Shown here one piece after another: positions 15,818 to 24,649 of a stretch of 47,106 nt of DNA. The notes below the pieces were generated by a model that saw nothing but the letters and a program-made list of their open reading frames with translations, was not told where the DNA came from and did not search any database. This DNA is from an uncultured Eubacteriales bacterium (GTDB taxonomy: Bacteria; Bacillota; Clostridia; Oscillospirales; Acutalibacteraceae). A program made the translations under genes and the position numbers. How positions within the stretch are numbered: the stretch's first letter is position 1; the number at the start of each line of letters is the position of its first letter. The stretch is from the NCBI GenBank assembly GCA_934454655.1, contig CAKSFK010000017.1, positions 1 to 47,106 on the forward strand, given 5' to 3'.

Positions 15818-16246
15818 ATGTCAACATTTATGGCAAAGCCTGCTGAAATTCAGCGTAAGTGGTATATAATCGACGCTGCCGACAGGCCGCTCGGCCGCAC
15901 GGCTACAAAGGTTGCGGATATTCTCCGCGGCAAGCTTAAACCGGAGTTTACTCCCCATGTCGATTGCGGTGACCACGTTGTTGTTATTAACGCTGAAAAG
16001 GCAGTTTTAACAGGCAAAAAGCTTGAGAAGAAGTTTTACCGCCGTCACACCGGATACATCGGAGGACTTAAAGAGGTTAAGTATTCTTCTCTTATGAAAA
16101 CTCGCCCCGAGCTTGCTGTGGAGCTTGCCGTTAAGGGTATGGTTCCCGACACAACGATCGGTCGCAAGGCACTTACAAGGCTTCACGTTTACAGCGGCAA
16201 CGAATATGCTCAGACCGCACAGAAGCCCGAAAAGCTTGAATTTTAA
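15818..16246 (+). CDS. rplM: 50S ribosomal protein L13
   Basis: The 142-residue product has typical L13 sequence: KWYIIDAADRPLGRTAT, DCGDHVVVINA and the central YRRHTGYIGG. L13 binds 23S rRNA early in large-subunit assembly. GGAGG precedes the ATG at good spacing. The leader is only about 40 bases, too short for the L13 leader structure known from Bacillus. It is cotranscribed with rpsI, the usual bacterial pair. Confidence 0.98.
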   Translation: MSTFMAKPAEIQRKWYIIDAADRPLGRTATKVADILRGKLKPEFTPHVDCGDHVVVINAEKAVLTGKKLEKKFYRRHTGYIGGLKEVKYSSLMKTRPELAVELAVKGMVPDTTIGRKALTRLHVYSGNEYAQTAQKPEKLEF

Positions 16247-16263
16247 AAGGGGGAACAGAAATT

Positions 16264-16662
16264 ATGTTTGAAGCAAAGTCCTATTTCTACGGAACAGGCA
16301 GAAGAAAAAGCTCTGTTGCCCGTGTTCGTCTTTACGCAGGTACAGGTAAAATTACCGTTAACGACAGAGATATAGATGATTATTTCGGCCTCGAAACCTT
16401 AAAGCTTATAGTTCGTCAGCCCTTGGCTCTTACCGGCACTGCCGATAAGTATGACGTTGTTTGCCGCGTTGCGGGCGGCGGCGTTACCGGTCAGGCAGGC
16501 GCTATTCGCCACGGCATCTCACGCGCTCTCTTACAGTCCGATGCGGAGCTTCGTCCCGAGCTTAAGAAAGCCGGCTTCCTCACACGCGATCCGCGTATGA
16601 AGGAAAGGAAGAAATACGGTCTTAAAGGCGCTCGCCGCGCACCGCAGTTCTCAAAGAGATAA
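16264..16662 (+). CDS. rpsI: 30S ribosomal protein S9
   Basis: The 132-residue product has GTGRRKSSVARVRL at the start, GGGVTGQAGAIRHGISRAL in the middle and the conserved basic C-terminal tail ending QFSKR, which reaches the P-site tRNA. It follows rplM by 17 bases with its own GGGGGA ribosome site, and a strong terminator follows. Confidence 0.98.
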   Translation: MFEAKSYFYGTGRRKSSVARVRLYAGTGKITVNDRDIDDYFGLETLKLIVRQPLALTGTADKYDVVCRVAGGGVTGQAGAIRHGISRALLQSDAELRPELKKAGFLTRDPRMKERKKYGLKGARRAPQFSKR

Positions 16663-16673
16663 TTGCACGTTTC

Positions 16674-16710
16674 AAAAAAAGCTTGTCAGCGTATGCGACA
16701 AGCTTTTTTT
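16674..16710 (+). terminator. Terminator of rplM-rpsI
   Basis: A perfect stem (AAAAAAAGCTTGTC with its complement) and nine-base loop end in a run of seven T. It starts 11 bases after the rpsI stop. Confidence 0.93.
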
Positions 16711-16751
16711 ATTGCGGTAACAGGTTTGCTTTTTCTCCAAATCAAAAGCCG

Positions 16752-16783
16752 ATCGGGCAGTCGGTTATAACCGACTGCCCGAT
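16752..16783. terminator. Terminator between rpsI and pyk
   Basis: A perfect 32-base palindrome (ATCGGGCAGTCGGTTA and its complement) lies five bases beyond the pyk stop. The T-rich tail is better on the plus strand (TTTTATTATAT) than on the minus strand (CGGCTTTTGAT). It probably ends pyk transcription and blocks read-through from rpsI. Confidence 0.8.
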
Positions 16784-16787
16784 TTTA

Positions 16788-18200
16788 TTATATCTTCTCA
16801 ACCTTAATTAAATTCGTATTGCCGGATTTGCCGTTCGTAACCCCGCCCGTGATTACAATTCTGTCGCCATCTTTAAGCCCCAGAACTTCTTTCGTTATCT
16901 TCTGTGCGTTGTAGAACAGCACCTCGGTTGAGGGGTAATTCTCACACATATGCGGAATAACACCCCACGAAAGCGCAAGCTTGCGCCACGTTTTCTCGCT
17001 GGTTGTAAGCCCCACAATGTCCACGTGCGGGCGGAAACGCGACACCATTCGGGCTGTCATTCCCGAAAGGCTGCACACCGTTATCGCCTTTGCATTTATA
17101 TCAATCGCCATACCGCAGGTGGCGTGAGAAATGGCGTCAACCGTATTTTTAATTTTAAATTCGGAAAAAAGAAATCTTTTTTCGTAATGAATATTTTTTT
17201 CCGTGTTCTCGGCGATTGTCGCCATTGCCTTTACAGCCTCAACCGGATATTTTCCCGCCGCCGTTTCGCCCGACAGCATAATTGCGCTTGTACCGTCGTA
17301 AACGGCGTTTGCAACATCCGAAATTTCGGCGCGCGTCGGTCTTGCGTTGTGAATCATAGACTCAAGCATTTCCGTTGCGGTTATAACACGCTTGCCCAGC
17401 ATTCTGCACTTTGTTATTATGTGCTTTTGGATTGCCGGCAGTTCCTCATAAGGTATCTCAACACCCATATCGCCGCGCGCAACCATAATTCCGTCGCACT
17501 CTTCGCTTATATCCTCAATATTGTCAACACCCGAGCGGTTCTCAATCTTAGCGATAAGGTCAATACCGCACGCGCCTATTTCCTTTAAATAATTTTTAAC
17601 ATCAAGCATATCCTGCTTGCAGGACACAAACGAGCAGGCAATAAAATCGATATCGTGTTCAATCCCGAACTTAATGTCGCTCTTATCCTGATCGCTTAAA
17701 TACTTCTGCTTAAGCGTTTTGCCGGGAAAGCTCATACTCTTGCGGTCGGACAGCTCACCGCCGACGGTTACGGTGCAGTTAACGTCGGTATCGGTTGTGC
17801 TTACCACCTTAAACTCCATAAGCCCGTTGTTAAGCAGTATTCTGTCACCCTTTTCAAGGTCGTGCGGAAGATCTTTATAATTAACCGAAACACGGTGTTC
17901 ATCCCCCTCGACCTCGTCGGATGTAAACGTGAAACCGTCGCCCTCCTTTAACAGAACGCTTCCGTTTTTAAAGGTTTTTATTCTGTACTCCGGTCCCTTG
18001 GTATCCAGCATAATCGCAATCGGCAGTCCCAAAGACTCACGCACGTTCTTTACAAGATTTATGCGCTTTTCGTGATCCTCATACGTGCTGTGCGAAAAAT
18101 TAAGCCGTGCAACATTCATACCCGCTCTGCACATTTCGGTGAGCGTTTTCTCATCCGAACAGGCAGGTCCCAGCGTACATACAATTTTTGTTTTTCTCAT
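16788..18200 (-). CDS. pyk: Pyruvate kinase
   Basis: Pyruvate kinase transfers phosphate from phosphoenolpyruvate to ADP in the last step of glycolysis. The 470-residue product has the N-terminal KIVCTLGPA, LNFSHS, the metal-binding MVARGDMGVEIP segment and TATEMLESM. It ends after the standard C domain and lacks the extra PEP-utiliser-like domain found in many Bacillus enzymes. Its ATG overlaps the stop of the upstream HD-domain gene (ATGA), so translation of the two is coupled. Confidence 0.97.
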   Translation of the reverse strand: MRKTKIVCTLGPACSDEKTLTEMCRAGMNVARLNFSHSTYEDHEKRINLVKNVRESLGLPIAIMLDTKGPEYRIKTFKNGSVLLKEGDGFTFTSDEVEGDEHRVSVNYKDLPHDLEKGDRILLNNGLMEFKVVSTTDTDVNCTVTVGGELSDRKSMSFPGKTLKQKYLSDQDKSDIKFGIEHDIDFIACSFVSCKQDMLDVKNYLKEIGACGIDLIAKIENRSGVDNIEDISEECDGIMVARGDMGVEIPYEELPAIQKHIITKCRMLGKRVITATEMLESMIHNARPTRAEISDVANAVYDGTSAIMLSGETAAGKYPVEAVKAMATIAENTEKNIHYEKRFLFSEFKIKNTVDAISHATCGMAIDINAKAITVCSLSGMTARMVSRFRPHVDIVGLTTSEKTWRKLALSWGVIPHMCENYPSTEVLFYNAQKITKEVLGLKDGDRIVITGGVTNGKSGNTNLIKVEKI

Positions 18201-18796
18201 AGTTCATCACCTGTAATCGTCTTAAACCTCTCGGCAATAAGCTTTTCGTTGTCACGCATTGCCTCAAGGGTCATTTCAAGCAGTTTATCAAGTTCCCAAC
18301 CGAGTTGCTCCGCACCCCTTGATATTATTTCCCTCGAACAGCCCGCGGCAAACCGTTTGTCCTTAAATTTCTTTTTAAGGCTTTTAAGTTCCATATCGCA
18401 AACGCTCCTCGACGGGCGCATAAGCGCCGCCGCGCCTATCAGTCCCGTAAGCTCGTCCGCGGCAAAAAGAACCTTTTCCATTTCGTGCGTCGGTTCAATA
18501 TCCACGGTTATACCGTACCCGTGCGAACATACCGCGTGGATAAGTTCGTCATCGGCGCCCGCGGCCCTTAACAGTTCGGGGGCTTTAATGCAGTGTTCAT
18601 TGGGGAAAAGCTCAAAATCAATATCGTGCAGCAGCCCCGCAATGCCCCACTCGGCAGCTTCTTTCTCGTATCCCAGCTTTTTGGCATACCATTCCATAAC
18701 GCACTGAACCGTCACGGCGTGCTGAATATGGAACTTATCTTTATTATACTTGCAAAGTAATTCTTCAGCGGTTTTTTCATTTAAACCGGTATTCAT
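18197..18796 (-). CDS. HD-domain phosphohydrolase-like protein
   Basis: The 199-residue product has an HD domain with candidate ligands His26, His57-Asp58 (GLLHDIDFELFPNEH), His92 and an Asp in FAADELTGLI. This is a compact version of the HDIG type, often acting on nucleotides. The start at 18796 is set by GGGGGAG nine bases upstream; longer frames begin inside or before that site. It overlaps pyk by four bases, an unusual partnership that suggests a link with central carbon flux. Its substrate is not predictable from sequence. Confidence 0.85.
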   Translation of the reverse strand: MNTGLNEKTAEELLCKYNKDKFHIQHAVTVQCVMEWYAKKLGYEKEAAEWGIAGLLHDIDFELFPNEHCIKAPELLRAAGADDELIHAVCSHGYGITVDIEPTHEMEKVLFAADELTGLIGAAALMRPSRSVCDMELKSLKKKFKDKRFAAGCSREIISRGAEQLGWELDKLLEMTLEAMRDNEKLIAERFKTITGDEL

Positions 18797-18830
18797 TTTC
18801 AAATTCTCCCCCATTTTAATTATTATAGTT

Positions 18831-18859
18831 ATTTTAGCACATATTATTCGTTTTTTCAA
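18831..18859 (-). promoter_or_regulatory. Promoter of the HD-pyk operon
   Basis: On the minus strand TTGAAA, a 17-base spacer and TAAAAT are present. The -35 box almost touches the upstream hairpin, so the end of one unit and the start of the next are packed together. Confidence 0.65.
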
Positions 18860-18860
18860 T

Positions 18861-18902
18861 AACAAAAGGCTTGAAAAACTTATGTTTTTCAAGCCTTTTG
18901 TT
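18861..18902. terminator. Terminator downstream of the FAD oxidoreductase
   Basis: A perfect 19-base-pair stem with a TTAT loop contains GGCTTG/CAAGCC cores followed by TTTTGTT on both strands. It lies 134 bases after the oxidoreductase stop; the stretch between (18903-19036) holds only a small 7-base-pair hairpin and no convincing gene. Confidence 0.75.
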
Positions 18903-19036
18903 ACTAATTTCCGCCTAGTAATCCGAACCCGTTTTTTGAGCGTGGATTTTTATGCAGAGGATGCGATAAGGCTTTTGCCTTATAAAGACGACAAGTTAAA
19001 ATACTCCGAAAATACACCGTTTTGGGCGGTTTCGGT

Positions 19037-20419
19037 TTATTCCCGCCTGCCTATGCAATCCGCAACGTAAATTCCCATAGCGCCCGACTGCGAAAGTCCG
19101 CGGCATATGCCGCTGCCGTCGCCTATAATATACACCCCGTCGATAAGTTCAAACTTATCGTTCATAAATTCGGGACGAATTGAATAGTATTTGCTTTCGC
19201 ACCCGTAAAGCAAGGTGTCGTCATTCGCCGTTCCCGGCGCTACGCGATCAAGCGCGTATATTGTTTCAATAATATTTGTAAGTATTCTGTGCGGAAGTAC
19301 AAGTGAAATATCACCGGCGGTTGCCTTAAGCGTCGGGATAACTGTATTCTGCCCTAAACGGTGGTCGTTGGTTCTTCTGCCTCTTACAAGGTCGCCGAAA
19401 CGCTGAACAAGCACATTTCCCTTGCCTATCATATTTGCAAGGCGCGAAATGCTTTCGGCATACTCGGTCGGCTGGTCAAACGGCTCTGTGAAACGAATAC
19501 TGGAAAGTATCGCAAAGTTGCAGTTGTCGGTCTTTTTATCGGGGTCCGCAAATGAATGTCCGTTTGCGGTTATTATGCCGTGGTTGTTTTCCGCCGATAC
19601 AAGTCCGCCCTTGTTAAAGCAGAACATACGGCAGCGGTCCTCAAACGTTTTGGTTTTATAAAGAATTTTCGGTTCGTAGATACGGTCGGAGAACTCCTTC
19701 CATATCATATCCTTCATTTCAACCCTCACGCCGATGTCAACGTGATTTGAACGCATATGCACGCCGTATGTACGGCAGAAGTCCGCCACAAAGTTCGCTC
19801 CGCCGCGCCCGGTTGCGATTATAACCTTTTCCGCCGATATTTCCTCGCCGCCGGCATAGTGAAGAACATAACCGCCGTTGGTTTTTTCAATGCGTTCGCA
19901 GTCATAAAACGCAAGAAGCTCTGTTCCCATTTCATCAAGCGCCCTTATAAGGTTCTGCATTGTAATGTAGTTTTTATCGGTACCCAGATGCTTAACATTC
20001 ATATCAAGAAGCCTTAAATTGTTTTGCAGACATTTAAGCTTAAGTTCTTCGTTTGAACGGTAGACCTTAACCTCGCCCGAGGTACAGTAAGTATTTAATA
20101 CTTTATCAACCTCGTTTATGTATTCGTTTGCCTTTTCGTCGCCCAGTTCCTCGCCCAAAATCCCGCCGTAAGCCGTTCCCAGATTAAACTTACCGTCCGA
20201 AAAAGCTCCGGCACCGGCATAACCGCTTGTAATAGAGCAGTGCTTGCAGTGAACACAGGTATTGTTTTTGCCCGCCGGGCAATGCCTGTTTTCAAGCGTA
20301 TTGCCGCGCTCGGTTATAACAACCTTTATGCCGGGGTTATTGCGGTGAAGTCTGTAAGCCGCCATAAGACCGCCTATTCCGCCGCCTATTATTGCAACAT
20401 CATATTTTGTACGGGACAT
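19037..20419 (-). CDS. FAD-dependent oxidoreductase (COG2509-type dehydrogenase)
   Basis: The 460-residue product has the FAD dinucleotide fold DVAIIGGGIGGLMAAYRL at its N-terminus. A Cys-rich stretch (HCPAGKNNTCVHCKHC) and SGYAGAGAFSDGKFN follow, features of the conserved NAD(FAD)-utilising dehydrogenase group common in anaerobic Firmicutes. The C-terminus (GVYIIGDGSGICRGLSQSG) is the second FAD contact. The physiological substrate of the group is unknown to me. The ATG at 20419 has AAGGA ten bases upstream; the TTG two codons earlier is less well spaced. It is a single-gene unit with its own promoter and a structured leader. Confidence 0.85.
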   Translation of the reverse strand: MSRTKYDVAIIGGGIGGLMAAYRLHRNNPGIKVVITERGNTLENRHCPAGKNNTCVHCKHCSITSGYAGAGAFSDGKFNLGTAYGGILGEELGDEKANEYINEVDKVLNTYCTSGEVKVYRSNEELKLKCLQNNLRLLDMNVKHLGTDKNYITMQNLIRALDEMGTELLAFYDCERIEKTNGGYVLHYAGGEEISAEKVIIATGRGGANFVADFCRTYGVHMRSNHVDIGVRVEMKDMIWKEFSDRIYEPKILYKTKTFEDRCRMFCFNKGGLVSAENNHGIITANGHSFADPDKKTDNCNFAILSSIRFTEPFDQPTEYAESISRLANMIGKGNVLVQRFGDLVRGRRTNDHRLGQNTVIPTLKATAGDISLVLPHRILTNIIETIYALDRVAPGTANDDTLLYGCESKYYSIRPEFMNDKFELIDGVYIIGDGSGICRGLSQSGAMGIYVADCIGRRE

Positions 20420-20458
20420 TTTCAATCAATCCTTTAATATAATTACAGCGCACAAAAT

Positions 20459-20490
20459 CAGGCTGCGCCTTTCTTAAAAGCACAGCCTGC
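20459..20490 (-). promoter_or_regulatory. Leader hairpin upstream of the FAD oxidoreductase
   Basis: Just downstream of the promoter the minus strand carries a 10-base-pair stem (CAGGCTGTGC with GCGCAGCCTG, one G-T pair) and an 11-base loop, followed by ATTTTGTGC. It would be the 5' end of the mRNA. It could stabilise the transcript or act as a weak attenuator. Confidence 0.5.
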
Positions 20491-20502
20491 TACTGCTTAT
20501 TT

Positions 20503-20531
20503 ATTTTAAACTACAATTAAAGCTTTGTCAA
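20503..20531 (-). promoter_or_regulatory. Sigma-A promoter of the FAD oxidoreductase
   Basis: On the minus strand a perfect TTGACA, a 17-base spacer and TAAAAT are present, placing the start near 20496. Confidence 0.82.
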
Positions 20532-20626
20532 CAGTTGTTTTACGCCGATTGCTATACCATTTCGGAATACCTGCCGTTCAGTCGCCGAACTCGGCCTTTA
20601 TACGCTCGTTTTCGGCGGCGTACACA

Positions 20627-20662
20627 AAAACGGGAAACCGCCGAAAGACAGTCCCCCGTTTT
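20627..20662 (-). terminator. Terminator of the Gld-type ABC operon
   Basis: AAAACGGG pairs with CCCGTTTT around a 20-base loop, with a TTTTT tail on the minus strand. It lies five bases after the DUF4340 stop. The remainder of the gap down to 20420 holds only the oxidoreductase promoter and leader. Confidence 0.7.
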
Positions 20663-20666
20663 AATA

Positions 20667-22241
20667 CTATGACGTTAACTTTTGCACCTGTTTTAAAATC
20701 TTATTAAGCGAGCTTGAGGTTACTTTACCCATATCGATACCGTCAATGCTGTACTGATACTTTGTTTCTCCCGTTTTTCTGAATTCAACGGTACTCTCTG
20801 AACGCGATGAATCGGAATATGTGAAAATTATCGACACCGCCGGTTTGCCCGTAACCTTATCAACGGTGAAGTCCGCACAGGCAAGAGAAATGCACTCCTG
20901 ATAAAAATCCTGGAAATCCTTTGCCACAAGCTTTTTGCCGTTATATGTTATAACATAGGTTTCCTCGGCGTCCTCACTGTCGTCATACACAATATCAAAG
21001 CTGTAAGTTTTATCCGTAGTTTTAATCGTAAAATTGGAAAGCTCGTTTATCGATTGCAGGCAGACCCACGACGCATAGAAGTTGCTTGCCTTGTAATCGG
21101 CAAATTCAATATTTGAAGCCGAAACCTTTTTTATAAGCTTTGCGCCGTCATACCACACGGCATATCCGCCGTCCGTCTGTTTCGCAAAAGAATAAGCCAT
21201 TGTCACATTGCCTATTTTTATTTCTGCCTTAACGTCAGGCTCTGTAAGCCCCAGCCTTTTAAGTTCCGCCGCAGATGTGTCGTACGAATAAGCGCCCGAC
21301 GCGGACACTCCGCTTTTAAAAAGCCCGAAAATTCCGTCAACATTGTCGGCTATCCGCTTTGTGGGCGAGGTCGTCATATACGCGGCATACTGCGAAAGGT
21401 TTTTGTCCGTGTTCGGCGCTATAACAACCTTTTGCGGAAAGTTTTTACCCGAAACGGTTATCTCGTCAAACGAAGTGAGCGCTCCGCTATCGTCGGTATA
21501 GGACTTAATGCTGTCCGTCACCGTTACCGCCGGCACCGAACCTGTTTCGGCAAGACTCAGAGCGTCAAAAGTAAGGGTATCTTTTGTGCTGCCGTCGGAA
21601 ATGTATATTTTATCGTCTGTTGAAATTTTAATATACGTCCCGGTGCCGTCGGGCGAGTCACTGCCGACGAGAACCGAAAATTCCGCACCGTCGTTTGTTA
21701 CAACGTCCGCCCGTACGACCGGGTTTTCAAGCCCGCAGTCGGCGGCGCTTTTGGTTGTTATTTCACGCGTAGCCTCAATTTTTGCCGCTCCGTTTGCAAT
21801 ATTTTGGGTAAGGGAAGTGTCAATAACATCCTTTTCGTATCCGTCAAGATACCAGTTGACGTTTTTCGTCGTTTCGGAAGATGAGTCGCTCTTGCTTTCT
21901 TCCGTAACGGAGTAAAGCTTAAACGTTCCGTTATCATTGGTAACGGTAACGGATTTATAGCTGTCGGAATCCTGTTCAAGCACCTTAATGCTCTCAAGCG
22001 AGGAGGTACTGCTGCTGTTATCCTTTTCGGGTATCAGCTTTATAACGGCAACCGTTCCGCCCGCAAGCACCGCCACCGCAAGAACGGAAGCGATTATAAC
22101 CGGCAGACGTTTTCTTTTTTTAGCCGCATCGGCACTGTCCTTGTGACCGACGGGGTCTGAAAATACCGTTGAATTTTCAAAATTTTCATCATTTGAAAAG
22201 GTATTCTCTTTATTATCCTCTTTTTCGGGAAAATCACTCAT
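20667..22241 (-). CDS. DUF4340-type membrane-anchored protein
   Basis: The 524-residue product has a short acidic N-terminal cytoplasmic part, one membrane span (LPVIIASVLAVAVLAGGTVA, about 45-64) and a large extracellular beta-rich region with repeated segments. This matches the DUF4340 family, which accompanies Gld-type ABC transporters. Its ATG overlaps the stop of the upstream GldG-like gene by one base (TAATG). It is probably an accessory or substrate-binding part of the exporter on the outer face of the membrane. Confidence 0.85.
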   Translation of the reverse strand: MSDFPEKEDNKENTFSNDENFENSTVFSDPVGHKDSADAAKKRKRLPVIIASVLAVAVLAGGTVAVIKLIPEKDNSSSTSSLESIKVLEQDSDSYKSVTVTNDNGTFKLYSVTEESKSDSSSETTKNVNWYLDGYEKDVIDTSLTQNIANGAAKIEATREITTKSAADCGLENPVVRADVVTNDGAEFSVLVGSDSPDGTGTYIKISTDDKIYISDGSTKDTLTFDALSLAETGSVPAVTVTDSIKSYTDDSGALTSFDEITVSGKNFPQKVVIAPNTDKNLSQYAAYMTTSPTKRIADNVDGIFGLFKSGVSASGAYSYDTSAAELKRLGLTEPDVKAEIKIGNVTMAYSFAKQTDGGYAVWYDGAKLIKKVSASNIEFADYKASNFYASWVCLQSINELSNFTIKTTDKTYSFDIVYDDSEDAEETYVITYNGKKLVAKDFQDFYQECISLACADFTVDKVTGKPAVSIIFTYSDSSRSESTVEFRKTGETKYQYSIDGIDMGKVTSSSLNKILKQVQKLTS

Positions 22242-23932
22242 TACGCATTCTTTCTCCTGATAAAGATGTAAATTCCTGCGGCTATCGAAATTGCAGGCAG
22301 CAAGAACATAAATATTATTCTTACAACATTGGCGGACGACTGTGAAACAGAATCCGAATAGCTTTCGTTTGTAATTGTTTTTGAAACAAATGAAATCCCG
22401 GTGTTTTCAGCGCCCACGGCACGCTCCGCACAGGCAAGAGAAATGTTCTTGTTTGAAACGGACGATTGCTCGTTATAAGCAGACTTAATAAATTCGTAGC
22501 TGTCAAACGCAAAAACATAACTTGCAATCTCGTTATTATCGTCGTCATAATCGGTCTTTTTCGACTGTATGACCGCCGGGTACGATTTTTCGGCGTAATC
22601 GCCGTAACCCGACCAGTCCGCAGCCGTACCGACAGGAGCCGCTACGGTGGACTCAAGAGAACTCATAACCGAAGTTACGGTTATACTGCCCTTGCTTTCA
22701 AAGCCTATCGACATAGGAACATTATAACCCGTAATGCACAGCTGCATACCGCTTGTAAGTTCGTTCTGACTGTCGGTCGGGTAAATACCCATTGTCATAG
22801 GATCGTCCGGAATGTGGTTCTGCGAGTTGGTTTCAAACAGTATGCCCTCTTCAACTTCAATGCCCCACTCGCTTAAGAAATCATATAGATTTGCAAGGTA
22901 CGGAGCGGACGCGTCGGCGAAGAACACAAGACCCTTGCCGAGCTTGCCGTCGTTATCAAGAAACGCGGAAAGTGCGTCAAGCTCAGAGCCCAAAAAGTCC
23001 GTTGTGGGCGCGGCAATTATTACCGCGTCAAAATCCGATGAAACGGAGTTTACAATGCTGTCGGACACAACCGTAAGGTCATAGTTGTTTGCCTTAAGCA
23101 GCGTTTGCAGGTCGTCGGTATAATCGGTTTTGGAATGTCCGGTTATAAGCGCCGCCCTTTTGGTCTTGCTGCTTGTTACATATGCTATTGCGCTTGTAAC
23201 CGAGGTTTCAACATTGTTGCCGCTTACGTTTGATGTCGTATAGCCGTACGCCGCGTAGGTGCTGTCCTCGGATAAATTGTAAATATCCTTAAAGCCTACA
23301 ACTTTGTAGCGCTCTGTTCCGTTGTTTGCTGCGGAAACAATTATATCGCCGTAAGAAAGCTTTTCGGACGAATATTTTTGCGATATTTCCGTAAATTCCT
23401 TAGCCTGAGTATCAACAAAACGGAGTTTAATTTTATCATTATACGCGGGATACTTGTTAAGAAGCTTAACGGTCTGTTTAAAGTAATCGGACGCGTCCGA
23501 GCTTACGCCGTACAAATTCTGTGCATAATAACTCATATACCCGCCGACATAGCCTTCCTCATCGGCGCAGACGGTTATATTTATATCCGTATCAAGCTTT
23601 TTGAGGTAGTCAATGTTATCACTGCTCATTGAGTTTTCCTTCTGTGTGGACATATCGTATTCCAGAACGAACCGCTTTGAAAGCGCACCCACAAGAATGT
23701 TAAGAACAACAATACCCGCAAGAACGGCCGCGGTTATTGCAACGGAATATCCCCCGCGGCGCAGAAGCGCCTGGTTTTTAACCTTTTTCGGTTCGGCCGC
23801 CTTCTTTGCGGCACGTTCTGCCTTTTTTTCGGCCTTCTTCTCAGCCTTTTCGGCCTTTTTATCTTCCTTTACACCGTTATTTTCAACATCGGTATTTTCG
23901 GTTTTCTGTTCAATGTTTTTGTTTTCTTCCAC
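22241..23932 (-). CDS. GldG-like ABC transporter auxiliary protein
   Basis: The 563-residue product has a very charged Lys/Glu/Ala-rich N-terminus (about 25-50), one span (GYSVAITAAVLAGIVVLNIL), a large extracellular GldG-type domain and a C-terminal span (VVRIIFMFLLPAISIAAGIY). It belongs to the GldG/Mla-unlike ABC-auxiliary family. The start is unusual: the clear AAAGGAGG is directly followed by TTG, so I prefer the GTG nine bases after it (23932). It follows the permease gene by 15 bases and works with the genes around it. Confidence 0.85.
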   Translation of the reverse strand: MEENKNIEQKTENTDVENNGVKEDKKAEKAEKKAEKKAERAAKKAAEPKKVKNQALLRRGGYSVAITAAVLAGIVVLNILVGALSKRFVLEYDMSTQKENSMSSDNIDYLKKLDTDINITVCADEEGYVGGYMSYYAQNLYGVSSDASDYFKQTVKLLNKYPAYNDKIKLRFVDTQAKEFTEISQKYSSEKLSYGDIIVSAANNGTERYKVVGFKDIYNLSEDSTYAAYGYTTSNVSGNNVETSVTSAIAYVTSSKTKRAALITGHSKTDYTDDLQTLLKANNYDLTVVSDSIVNSVSSDFDAVIIAAPTTDFLGSELDALSAFLDNDGKLGKGLVFFADASAPYLANLYDFLSEWGIEVEEGILFETNSQNHIPDDPMTMGIYPTDSQNELTSGMQLCITGYNVPMSIGFESKGSITVTSVMSSLESTVAAPVGTAADWSGYGDYAEKSYPAVIQSKKTDYDDDNNEIASYVFAFDSYEFIKSAYNEQSSVSNKNISLACAERAVGAENTGISFVSKTITNESYSDSVSQSSANVVRIIFMFLLPAISIAAGIYIFIRRKNA

Positions 23933-23947
23933 TGTCCTCAACCTCCT

Positions 23948-24649
23948 TTAAGCCCATCTTCTCTTATCCAGAGAGCGCACGCATAAAAACAGGAACGCCA
24001 CACTAATGCTCAGGAAATAAATTATATCCGCAACCGATAAAATGTTTTCGCCGAAGTTTTCCGCCGCGCTTATAAACGCCGCTTTTTCAACCACTGTGGC
24101 AATCCAGCTGACCTTTATCATACTTGCAAAGTTAGACATATAAAGCACAAGAATATTGATAACAAGGGTCAGAATAGCCGAAATAACCGAGCTTTCCGTA
24201 AGTGACGAAATAAACATACCGATAGATATAAGCGCGCCGCCAAGCAACATAATTCCGAAAAGCGCGTAAATATATGACAAAACATTAACGCTTACGTATG
24301 ACGCAACAATTATTTCAAAAATGACCGTCGGTGCAAACCCGATTGCAAAAACCGCCATTGCAGCAAAGAATTTACCGAGCACTATTGAAGTAAGGCTGAC
24401 GGGCGCGGTGAGCAATGCCTGGTCCACCTTCTGGCGCCTGTCCTCACTCATAAGCCGCATTGTAAGCACCGGCATCGTAAACACAATAACTGTGGACATT
24501 GCCATTATAACCATAGCAACATCCGGACTGCCGCTTTGATATATCAGCGAAAAATACAACCCCAAAAAGAAGTAAAACGCCGCTATAACAATAAATCCTA
24601 TAGGCGTGGAAAAATACGCCTTAAATTCTCTTTTAAAAACCGCACTCAT
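23948..24649 (-). CDS. ABC transporter permease, GldF-like
   Basis: The 233-residue product has six predicted spans and the ABC-2 permease pattern (N-terminal KREFKAYFSTPIGF, then MRLMSEDRRQKVDQALLTAPVS). It matches the GldF-type permease group. Its ATG overlaps the stop of the ATPase gene (ATGA), so subunits are made together. The likely role is export or mechanical use of ATP at the membrane; the substrate is unknown. Confidence 0.9.
   Translation of the reverse strand: MSAVFKREFKAYFSTPIGFIVIAAFYFFLGLYFSLIYQSGSPDVAMVIMAMSTVIVFTMPVLTMRLMSEDRRQKVDQALLTAPVSLTSIVLGKFFAAMAVFAIGFAPTVIFEIIVASYVSVNVLSYIYALFGIMLLGGALISIGMFISSLTESSVISAILTLVINILVLYMSNFASMIKVSWIATVVEKAAFISAAENFGENILSVADIIYFLSISVAFLFLCVRSLDKRRWA

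Noticed and set aside
18750..19070. Plus-strand 106-codon frame over the HD start and downstream gap
   Set aside because: It lies over a perfect terminator hairpin and the 3' end of the FAD oxidoreductase, has no ribosome site and no recognisable domain.
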